In this document: positions 1 to 5,489 of the stretch, piece after piece | Numbering within the stretch: the stretch's first letter is position 1 | How the letters are laid out: each line of letters opens with the position of its first letter | NCBI GenBank assembly: GCA_050742535.1 | Contig: JBOGIQ010000318.1 | Span: 1-7,054, forward strand | Direction of reading: 5' to 3' | From: Gp6-AA40 sp050742535 | GTDB lineage: Bacteria; Acidobacteriota; Vicinamibacteria; Vicinamibacterales; UBA2999 | DNA: 7,054 bases | The notes under the pieces: model-generated | Told to the model about the DNA's origin: nothing | The model's database searches: none | What the model saw: only the letters and a program-made list of their open reading frames with translations | Program-made: the position numbers and the translations under genes

Positions 1-124
1 CTACCCCACCATCGCGCGCATGCTGAACGTGCCGCTCGGAACGGTCAAGACGTTGATCTTTCGCGGCAAGCGTATGCTGAGAGACGAGATTGCTCGCCAG
101 CTGAGGGAACCGCATGGGATCTGA
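1..124 (+). CDS. ECF-type RNA polymerase sigma factor, C-terminal fragment (sigma region 4)
   Basis: The frame begins at base 2 and gives 40 residues ending in TGA at 122-124; the N-terminus lies outside the window. The visible part is the end of a sigma-70 region 4 helix-turn-helix. It has YPTIARMLNVPLGTVKT, the turn and recognition helix typical of extracytoplasmic-function sigma factors, followed by the basic stretch FRGKRMLRDEI. In the family this part binds the -35 promoter element and directs RNA polymerase to a small regulon. The stop codon lies inside the next gene, whose ATG starts at 114, so the two are translationally coupled. Region 2 is missing, so the ECF subgroup and its signal cannot be assigned. 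The sigma assignment rests on a short but characteristic motif. Confidence 0.85.
   Translation, partial: YPTIARMLNVPLGTVKTLIFRGKRMLRDEIARQLREPHGI
103..108 (+). promoter_or_regulatory. Shine-Dalgarno site of the small sigma-partner gene
   Basis: GAGGGA lies 5 bases before the ATG at 114, inside the last codons of the sigma factor gene. It is one of the few clear ribosome binding sites in the window and supports 114 as a real start. Confidence 0.6.
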
Positions 125-374
125 GGAACAGCAGGACTGGATCGATCGCGTGATGGCGCGCGAGGTCTGGGAGCCGCCGTCAGGTTTTGCCGCGCAGGTC
201 GTCGCACGTTCGATGGCTGTGCCAGGACGGACGCGGCCATCCAGCGTCTGGGGACTTTCTCGCGTCTCGATCGCCGGGGTCGTCGAGTCGGCGCTCGCAC
301 ACCTCGAGGGATACGCGTGGACCCTGCGCCAGTTATCCCATCTGATGCGGGGCGGCCACAGCGCTCTGCGGTGA
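114..374 (+). CDS. Small protein downstream of and overlapping an ECF sigma factor (putative sigma partner)
   Basis: This is an 86-residue protein. Its ATG overlaps the end of the sigma factor gene by 11 bp and has a good GAGGGA ribosome binding site. The N-terminal part (about residues 7-32) reads as an acidic/aromatic segment with DWIDRVMAR, then WEPPSGFAAQVVARSM. As far as I recall, similar W-x-PP-x-F-A-x-x-VVAR segments occur in small proteins encoded after ECF sigma factors in Acidobacteriota, often ahead of a membrane helix. Here residues 45-80 are only moderately hydrophobic and no convincing membrane span is seen. A role as an anti-sigma or sigma-modulating protein is inferred from position alone. 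There is no zinc-binding H-x3-C-x2-C anti-sigma motif. The 3' end overlaps the converging dioxygenase gene by 42 bp. I do not recognise a named family. Confidence 0.6.
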   Translation: MGSEEQQDWIDRVMAREVWEPPSGFAAQVVARSMAVPGRTRPSSVWGLSRVSIAGVVESALAHLEGYAWTLRQLSHLMRGGHSALR

Positions 375-1379
375 GCGGGCGCTGTTGACCAGCGCGAGGT
401 ACCTGACCGGATCGTTGGCGTGGCGGGAGGCGTCGAACATGTTCCCGTGCTCGCGCGACGTGCAGTATTGAATGTAGAGGCACAAGCGGTAGGTGCCGGG
501 CCGCACGCGGCTGCCGAAATGCAGACAGCGTGACGTATCCACGAGCGCCGCGCTCCCTTTCGGCCCGTCGACGCTGATCGCCTTCTCCAGCCCCCCAACT
601 GCCTCCAGCTCGTCGTCGGAATATCGGCCCGCCGCCATCTGGGTGTCCTCGAGGCGGCGCTTCTTGATCGCGCCCACAATCCGCGTCGTCTCGGCGGCGG
701 GGATGAAGGTGAACGGTCCCTCGTCGGGCCCGACGTCGCGCAGGTTCATGAACAGCTTGGCCTGCCGCGTTCCCTCCGGATCGAGGTGATAAATCTGGCT
801 GGAGATGGCTTCTTCCCCGCCATGGTTGACGGAGTAGAGCAAATCGATGCGGTTCAGGTGCGGGATCGTGCCCAGGTAATTGGTGACGAGCCCGAGCAGC
901 GAGTCCGACAACGCGAAGTCCACCAGCTTCGGGTTCCGCGCCAGATCCTGGTTCGTCAGGATGCTGCGCAGGAACGCCCACTTCTTCGAGTGGCTCGATC
1001 CGGCGGCGGCCTCGAGCTGGCGCTGTTTCTCCTCGAACAGGTTCAGCGACAGCGCGATGATCTCGTCGGTGTTGGCGATGGAGCCGGGCGCCAGCATGGC
1101 GTAGCCGTCGCGCCGATCGAGGCGCATGTCGGCGTGCGCCCGGTTGTACGCCGCGGCCGCATTCCGGCGCTGGATCGCGTCCCGCGGCGAGGTGACCGCC
1201 TCGGTGACCGCCAGCATCGCACGCCCGGCGCCGCTGTAGCGCGCCCGGTGCAGAACGTGCCGGCGCGCGCGGGTCAGGTTCTTGCTCGTATGCCGCCACG
1301 TGCGACCGATGATGTTGCTCGCCGCCATGAACGCCGACTTCGCGAGCCGGTGCGGGTACAACCGCTTCGAATCAACCAT
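333..1379 (-). CDS. Phytanoyl-CoA dioxygenase (PhyH)-like Fe(II)/2-oxoglutarate oxygenase
   Basis: This 348-residue protein runs from an ATG at 1379 to a TAA at 333-335. The likely metal-binding set is visible: H198-L-D200 in the segment IYHLDPEG (the HxD motif) and a distal H287 in CLHFGSR. R298 follows H287 by 11 residues, the usual position of the 2-oxoglutarate-binding arginine in the PhyH family. The core between them, KLFMNLRDVGPDEGPFTFIPA, looks like the double-stranded beta-helix. Family members hydroxylate CoA esters, lipids or secondary metabolites, using Fe(II), oxygen and 2-oxoglutarate; the substrate here is unknown. The first 90 residues are basic and Arg-rich and match nothing I recognise. 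No strong ribosome binding site precedes the ATG. The gene lies downstream of the glycosyltransferase-like gene but is separated from it by a large palindrome, so it may not share that transcript. Confidence 0.8.
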   Translation of the reverse strand: MVDSKRLYPHRLAKSAFMAASNIIGRTWRHTSKNLTRARRHVLHRARYSGAGRAMLAVTEAVTSPRDAIQRRNAAAAYNRAHADMRLDRRDGYAMLAPGSIANTDEIIALSLNLFEEKQRQLEAAAGSSHSKKWAFLRSILTNQDLARNPKLVDFALSDSLLGLVTNYLGTIPHLNRIDLLYSVNHGGEEAISSQIYHLDPEGTRQAKLFMNLRDVGPDEGPFTFIPAAETTRIVGAIKKRRLEDTQMAAGRYSDDELEAVGGLEKAISVDGPKGSAALVDTSRCLHFGSRVRPGTYRLCLYIQYCTSREHGNMFDASRHANDPVRYLALVNSARSPQSAVAAPHQMG

Positions 1380-1415
1380 CCGTTGCCAGTCTACCGCGGG
1401 AGGTCACGGAGGGGA

Positions 1416-1438
1416 CGGAGGGAACGGTTTCACAGGAG
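1416..1438. repeat. Left copy of perfect 23-bp terminal stem (partner 1690-1712)
   Basis: Begins CGGAGGGAACGG and ends TTTCACAGGAG. It is exactly complementary to 1690-1712 and closes the large palindrome. A perfect 23-bp match over a span of about 300 bp is far beyond chance. Confidence 0.9.
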
Positions 1439-1472
1439 CAACGGAGGAACGAAGGCGAACGGAGCCTCTTAA

Positions 1473-1507
1473 ACCACGAAGGACACGAAGCTACGAAGAT
1501 CACGAAA
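1473..1507 (+). repeat. Short degenerate tandem repeat of ACGAAG units (period 8-9)
   Basis: Four units are seen: ACCACGAAG, GACACGAAG, CTACGAAG and ATCACGAAA. Each has a shared (T/A/C)ACGAA core. The block sits in the left half of the palindrome only and would form an unpaired bulge there. Confidence 0.7.
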
Positions 1508-1527
1508 AGAGCTGCGGCCGTTCGATT

Positions 1528-1544
1528 GGCCGCCACAGGCGGCC
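1528..1544. repeat. Left hairpin of the cloverleaf
   Basis: GGCCGCC, loop ACA, GGCGGCC: a perfect 7-bp stem with a 3-base loop. It occupies the same position in the left half as the 10-bp hairpin at 1626-1648 does in the right half, although the two stem sequences differ. Confidence 0.8.
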
Positions 1545-1545
1545 T

Positions 1546-1624
1546 GCCGCGATGTAAGAGGGCGCAGATACAAACCGCACAGGCGCGATCGGCGGCTTGT
1601 ATCTGCGCCTTCTTACGTCGCGGC
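1546..1624. repeat. Central long hairpin of the cloverleaf
   Basis: Bases 1546-1578 pair with 1592-1624 around a loop of about 13 bases (1579-1591). The stem is about 33 bp with three non-Watson-Crick positions. The T1553/G1617 position would be a G-U pair in an RNA read from the + strand. The apical part includes GGCGCAGATACAA facing TTGTATCTGCGCC, a perfect 13-bp match. Confidence 0.85.
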
Positions 1625-1625
1625 T

Positions 1626-1648
1626 GTCGGCGCGCTGCGCGCGCCGAC
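1626..1648. repeat. Right hairpin of the cloverleaf
   Basis: GTCGGCGCGC, loop TGC, GCGCGCCGAC: a perfect 10-bp GC-rich stem with a 3-base loop. Its last base is also the first base of the closing 14-bp stem, so the hairpin would stack directly on that helix. Confidence 0.8.
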
Positions 1649-1689
1649 CAATCGAACGGCCCCCTCCGTTCGTCTCCGTTTCTTCGTTT

Positions 1690-1712
1690 CTCCTGTGAAA
1701 CCGTTCCCTCCG
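1690..1712. repeat. Right copy of perfect 23-bp terminal stem (partner 1416-1438)
   Basis: Begins CTCCTGTGAAACC and ends GTTCCCTCCG. It is the exact reverse complement of 1416-1438 and lies 25 bases beyond the stop codon of the glycosyltransferase-like gene, read in that gene's direction. Confidence 0.9.
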
Positions 1713-1737
1713 CAACCTCCGCGCGCTCGGCCACCAG

Positions 1738-4386
1738 TCACAGACGACGCGCTATTCCCGCAATGGCCTCGTAACGCTCCCCCAGCGTCGTTTGCAGCGT
1801 AGCGAGATCGTCCACGTGCAGCGCGACGTACGAGCCGGGCTGCAGGCGCGTGAAGACGCGGCGCGCCAGCTCGAGATGCTGCGGGGAGAACGAGCCGGGG
1901 TTGGAATAGAAGGACAGCGACTTCACCCCGTAGAGCGGCGGCAGGTACGACAGCCCGCCGTGCGTGCCAAGGAAGGCACGGGCGCGGGCGATGATCTGCG
2001 ATTGGACGTCCAGGTTCGTCCGCGGCGACATCAGCGACGCCGCGCTGTGCACCCGGCCGCGCCGGGCGATGGGCAGATCCTGATGATCGTCCAGCTGCTC
2101 CGCCGGATTCAGGACCACCACGTCGGTTGTCTCGGCAAGCGCGTTGACGAGATCCTCGACAAAACTCCGGTTCGCCTCCGTATCCGGGAAGGCGTCGTTG
2201 AAATAGAACCGGATCGCCACATAGTCGTCAGGCAGCCGGGACGCCACCTCGCCCGCATCCAGCGACGGCAGCGGCGCGAAACTGGCGAAATCCTCGACCA
2301 CGCTCACCGATCCGCGGCGCTGCCAGAAGTCGTGGAAGAGCCGGTACATATGCATCGGGTGCAGCAGCTCGCCGTCGCGGATGTGCAGCGTCTGTTGAAC
2401 GAGCTTCAGGATGTCGCGATCGAACTCCGAAATGGTCCGCGGCTTGAGCTTCCCATCCGTGATGCGCTGTTCGCTCTGCTGACGGAACTCCTCGGGCGTG
2501 TAGTAGTCGAACAGGTCGATGTACCGCGCGCCGATATGGCGGTACCAGGCGCCGGCGCCGCCCCGCGACACCACGACCATCCGCTCGGCATGGATCGGGT
2601 AATTCGCTTTCACCCAGTTGAGAAACGGAATCCAGTACAGCAGCTCGAATCCGACTTCGCTCACCCACGGCCCGACGATCACCGGTTTCTCGCTGCGCGC
2701 GACCTTCTGCAGCATTCCGGCGACTGCAACAGCCTCCTCGCTCGGCGCATCGACGGCCGAGAGCCGCGCCACCGCCCGCGGAAGGATGCGGTTCTTCACG
2801 AACTCTCTGATCGACTTGACGCCGAGGAGCCAGTCGAACACGGAGAGCGTCATCTGCACGAGCGTACCGGTGACGGTCACCGGCCTCAGCTGCCGCTCAC
2901 GCTTGCGCGTCACACGGCTGACGCGCCGAACGAGCGCCAGCATCAGCGCCACCGGGAACAGCACTACGCGCAGCGGATAGACGTACAAGGGCGGCAACTC
3001 GGGGGCGGGCGCCGGCCCGCCGCCAAGCTGTTCGATCGCCTCGACCATCCGCGGCGTGGCTTCAACGGTCAGGCCATGCGGGCGCGTGAACGCCTTGACG
3101 AACCCCTCGATGCGCCGCCTGGTGCCGGCGGGGTCGTCGAGCGCCTCGCCTATCTGCCGCACATGTGTCTCGAAGTCGTCCGCGAGGTTCAGCAACCCGC
3201 CGCCCTCGGTCGTCAGGTGTCTGAAATGGAGGGTGCCCTCCTGCGTCCGCTGGTAGTCGGCGGTTCGAATCGTGAACACCGGGCGGCCGACGATGCCGCA
3301 TTCGATCTGGGCGCTCGTGTTGATGCCCACGGCGCCGGCGGCGTGATACATCGAATCGAAAAAGTCGTTTCGCGAGTCGGCGTCGACCGGGCTGACGCCG
3401 CCCTTTGGCCAGACGGCGACGTTCTCGAGCTGGATCTCGCCGAACCGCAGCCACGGCTGCAGGTTCTCCGGGTGTGGCCGGATGAGCAGCCCCGCACCGC
3501 GCACACGCGGATCCGGCGCACGGCGGATGGCGGCGATCCACTGCTCGATGAAGTTCACCTCGTCGGGCGCGATGAATGGCGACGAGCACAGATACAGCAG
3601 GACGACGTTGGCGGGATCAAGTCCGACACGCGCGCAGAACTCGTCGCGCGTCGTGCTCGGCCTGCGGGCGAACCACTGGTCGTAGACCATCGCCCCGGTC
3701 ACCGTGATGTCCGCGGGATCCGTGCCGTGCATCGTGACCGCTTCGGTCTTCTGCGCGTCGTTCCACACGAAGACCTGCTGCGGCTGCAGCCTGATCAGGC
3801 CTTTGTTCGTGAGGTTGTCCCAGCTGAGGACCGGCAGCGCCGACCGGATGCCGAGGCGGCGGGCCGCCTTCACATAGTCGACCTGATCGGAGCCGATATC
3901 GACGAGCGGCGCGACGAGCAGCACGTCGGGACGTTCCCGCTTGACCAGCTCGAAGACCGCGCGATCGATCGGAACCGCGCGCTCGATGGCGAGGAGCACG
4001 CGCGTGAGGCGCCGGTGCGCGGCCGGGCGCCGCCAGAAAGGGCGCTCGATGAACCAGCGGACAGGCGCGATGACCTTGGCCCGCGCCCGTTCCTTCAGAC
4101 TGACGATGCTGTCGTACTCGGGCGTGAGGTAGCGGAAGTAATCGACGGTGGTGCGGGCGACACGGCCGACGCCGAGCCACAGCCGCCACGACGTCTTCCG
4201 GCGCACCTCGTCGCACGTGATCGTGGGGTGCGCACGCGTGAGGTCGTCGAGCAGCCGGTCGTCGCGCTCGGCATCGAGCTGACCGAACACGAGGTGAATC
4301 TGGTGGTTCCGCGCGGCGAGCGCCTCGAGGGTGGATGCGAAATTGCGCAGCACTCCCGGATGACGCATCGAGAAGAGGATCCGCAT
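1738..4386 (-). CDS. Two-part glycosyltransferase-like protein (GT-B-like N-half fused to a second GT-like C-half)
   Basis: This 882-residue protein runs from an ATG at 4386 to a TGA at 1738-1740. The N-half (about 1-455) starts MRILFSMRHPGVLRNF, a Rossmann-type first strand and loop that supports this start. It then has SWDNLTNKG at 188-196, the RPHPEN motif at 303-308, and INTSAQIECGIVGRPVFT at 355-372. The last two resemble the donor site of GT-B enzymes of the capsule or CDP-glycerol glycerophosphotransferase type. Residues about 467-487 are hydrophobic and followed by a very basic stretch, perhaps a membrane-associating linker. The C-half (about 560-882) has GPWVSEVGFELLYWIPFL at 572-589 and LGTHGGLSYLPPLYG at 806-820, a Gly-rich loop like those in GT61 or O-fucosyltransferase-type enzymes. 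Both halves probably build or modify a surface glycan at the cytoplasmic face of the membrane. Donor and acceptor are unknown. The family assignment of the C-half is tentative. Confidence 0.75.
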   Translation of the reverse strand: MRILFSMRHPGVLRNFASTLEALAARNHQIHLVFGQLDAERDDRLLDDLTRAHPTITCDEVRRKTSWRLWLGVGRVARTTVDYFRYLTPEYDSIVSLKERARAKVIAPVRWFIERPFWRRPAAHRRLTRVLLAIERAVPIDRAVFELVKRERPDVLLVAPLVDIGSDQVDYVKAARRLGIRSALPVLSWDNLTNKGLIRLQPQQVFVWNDAQKTEAVTMHGTDPADITVTGAMVYDQWFARRPSTTRDEFCARVGLDPANVVLLYLCSSPFIAPDEVNFIEQWIAAIRRAPDPRVRGAGLLIRPHPENLQPWLRFGEIQLENVAVWPKGGVSPVDADSRNDFFDSMYHAAGAVGINTSAQIECGIVGRPVFTIRTADYQRTQEGTLHFRHLTTEGGGLLNLADDFETHVRQIGEALDDPAGTRRRIEGFVKAFTRPHGLTVEATPRMVEAIEQLGGGPAPAPELPPLYVYPLRVVLFPVALMLALVRRVSRVTRKRERQLRPVTVTGTLVQMTLSVFDWLLGVKSIREFVKNRILPRAVARLSAVDAPSEEAVAVAGMLQKVARSEKPVIVGPWVSEVGFELLYWIPFLNWVKANYPIHAERMVVVSRGGAGAWYRHIGARYIDLFDYYTPEEFRQQSEQRITDGKLKPRTISEFDRDILKLVQQTLHIRDGELLHPMHMYRLFHDFWQRRGSVSVVEDFASFAPLPSLDAGEVASRLPDDYVAIRFYFNDAFPDTEANRSFVEDLVNALAETTDVVVLNPAEQLDDHQDLPIARRGRVHSAASLMSPRTNLDVQSQIIARARAFLGTHGGLSYLPPLYGVKSLSFYSNPGSFSPQHLELARRVFTRLQPGSYVALHVDDLATLQTTLGERYEAIAGIARRL

Positions 4387-4403
4387 TCGGTATGTAAGGA
4401 TAA

Positions 4404-4445
4404 GGGATCAGACGTCAGACGTCAGACGTCAGACGTCAGGGGTCA
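4404..4445 (+). repeat. Heptamer tandem array between the TIGR03435 and glycosyltransferase-like genes
   Basis: Six consecutive 7-base units: GGGATCA, four copies of GACGTCA, then GGGGTCA. The last three bases (4443-4445) are the stop codon of the TIGR03435 gene. Each GACGTCA contains the 6-bp palindrome GACGTC. The array fills most of the 56-bp spacer. The remaining bases 4387-4403 hold the glycosyltransferase-like start region, with no clear ribosome binding site. Confidence 0.9.
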
Positions 4446-5465
4446 GTTTTCTGTGGGAAGTTCGGCCGAGACCACGGCGAGGACGTCCACGGCGCCGCGC
4501 TGCGGGTCGAGCCTCAGGCCAAGCTGCTCCTGGAGCGCGGTAAAGACTGATGGAGCCCGCGCGGGATCGGACGGCACGTCAGGTGAAACCGCGGTGGCGC
4601 GGCCGCGCCCCAGAAACGACGTGGCCGATCCGTCGTAGCGCAAATCGAAGTCGAACATCCCCGTCAGCCCGGTCTTGTCGACGACGGGGCGATCCATCAG
4701 CGGCGTCAGCAGGGTGACGAGCGTCGTCATCGTCACGGAACCGGCCTTCATCGTGTCGCCATCTGGTCCCACGCCGCATCGCCGCCCCGGCCGGCCTGGC
4801 GGCGGCCACGCGCTCAGCTTCGCCTGAGTCGAGGCGTTGGCATCGCCCCGCGCGAAGGCGGGGACTGTCATCACGCACTCACCTGCCGGCCGCTTGATCT
4901 GCGGACCGAGCGCGCCGTCGCGACGGGCGAGCACCAACGCGTACACCGGCCCCTCGCGCGATTCTTTTCGCGCCACGAGCTTGAAGCGGTCCGCCAGTAG
5001 CGTGCGCATCATATACGCCGACTCGGCCAGCGTTACCGGTTTCGCGGGCCGTGCGTCGACGTCGAAGCCGTAGGTGTCGATCCACGGCGGGCCGCCGACG
5101 ATCTCGTCCGTGAGCCCCAGCCTGTACGCCGTCCGAACCAGCATCCGAAGCGTGGCGTTCGTGGTCCGTACCGCACCTCCGGCAAGCGACCGTGAGCCGG
5201 ACGGGTTGCCACCGCCGGCGCCGAGCTGATTCCGCTTCACCGACACGACTTCGAAACGTGGTGCATCCGGTCCGGTTGTGGGCGTTTCGACCAGGCCGGC
5301 AAGGCCGGGAATCGGGTTCGGCCCTCTCCCGCCTGCAGCCGGCGGCGGCACCGCCTGAACCGGCGGCTGCCGGGCGTCCGCAGGCCATTGGACGGTCGTC
5401 GCAATCGACAGCGCAATCGCGGCGCTACCGCACCAGGTACGAGCTCGCATCGGCATCTTTGACAC
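4443..5465 (-). CDS. TIGR03435 (DUF3738) family exported protein
   Basis: This 340-residue protein matches the family along most of its length. It has FEVVSVKRNQ (71-80), NATLRMLVRTAYRLGL (103-118), GGPPWIDTYGFDVDARP (124-140), MMRTLLADRFKLVARKE (152-168), RPVVDKTGLTGMFDFDLRY (259-277), then FTALQEQLGLRLDPQRG (308-324) and the PTEN end. The family is abundant in soil Acidobacteriota and its function is unknown; some members occur with M56/BlaR1-type peptidases, but none is seen here. C197 and C230 could form a disulfide. An N-terminal signal peptide predicts export. The longest frame starts with GTG at 5465; ATGs at 5456 and 5450 are equally plausible because no good ribosome binding site favours any of them. 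The gene follows the ankyrin gene by 24 bp, so the pair is probably one transcript. The region 281-305 is variable and Pro/Ala-rich. Confidence 0.92.
   Translation of the reverse strand: MSKMPMRARTWCGSAAIALSIATTVQWPADARQPPVQAVPPPAAGGRGPNPIPGLAGLVETPTTGPDAPRFEVVSVKRNQLGAGGGNPSGSRSLAGGAVRTTNATLRMLVRTAYRLGLTDEIVGGPPWIDTYGFDVDARPAKPVTLAESAYMMRTLLADRFKLVARKESREGPVYALVLARRDGALGPQIKRPAGECVMTVPAFARGDANASTQAKLSAWPPPGRPGRRCGVGPDGDTMKAGSVTMTTLVTLLTPLMDRPVVDKTGLTGMFDFDLRYDGSATSFLGRGRATAVSPDVPSDPARAPSVFTALQEQLGLRLDPQRGAVDVLAVVSAELPTEN
5373..5465 (-). other. Signal peptide of the TIGR03435 protein
   Basis: Residues 1-31 from the GTG start. A basic n-region (RAR) is followed by a hydrophobic core, AAIALSIATTVQW, and a probable signal peptidase I site after ADA (A31), before RQPP. 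It is followed by a Pro/Gly-rich tether (32-70). No lipobox cysteine is present at the cleavage site. Confidence 0.7.
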
Positions 5466-5489
5466 CGCGCGAGGTGAAATGGGGCTTCC

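Larger units (their letters stand above)
1397..1729. repeat. Large imperfect inverted repeat able to fold as a cloverleaf
   Basis: The two halves of this intergenic stretch are reverse complements of each other. The parts, from outside in, are: an outermost arm 1397-1413 with about 1713-1729 (a few mismatches, plus an extra 8 bases in the left arm before the next stem); a perfect 23-bp stem 1416-1438 with 1690-1712; a 26-bp stem 1439-1464 with 1664-1689 carrying 5 mismatches; and a perfect 14-bp stem 1516-1529 with 1648-1661. Inside the 14-bp stem are three hairpins at 1528-1544, 1546-1624 and 1626-1648, giving a four-way junction. Bases 1465-1515 have no partner in the right half. The element takes up nearly all of the space between the stop of the glycosyltransferase-like gene and the start of the dioxygenase gene. 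Several short reading frames pass through it but none looks like a protein. It may be a non-autonomous palindromic repeat of a mobile family, or a structured RNA or terminator; sequence alone cannot separate these. Confidence 0.85.

Noticed and set aside
379..395. GCGCTG/CAGCGC hairpin near the convergent gene ends, considered as a terminator
   Set aside because: It has only 6 bp, no T-run on either strand, and lies within the dioxygenase coding sequence.
1..1379. Open frames in other registers over the dioxygenase gene (including a 432-codon - strand frame and + strand frames at 493-789 and 786-1472)
   Set aside because: Only the 348-residue frame carries the HxD...H...R motif set; the others are compositionally biased shadows.
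1397..1729. Palindrome considered as an integron attC site or an insertion sequence end
   Set aside because: No integrase or transposase gene is visible and no attC consensus boxes or target duplications were found, so only the structural description is kept.
1372..1734. Short open frames on both strands through the palindrome
   Set aside because: They simply read the inverted repeat; the products are Arg/Ala-rich, have no motifs, and no ribosome binding site supports them.
4404..4445. Heptamer array considered as a CRISPR array
   Set aside because: Units are 7 bases with no spacers and no cas gene is near; it is a simple tandem repeat.
1792..4638. A 948-codon open frame on the + strand opposite the glycosyltransferase-like gene
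   Set aside because: It is a GC-driven shadow frame. Its product is Arg-rich with no recognisable motif, and the opposite strand has clear domain signatures through the same bases.
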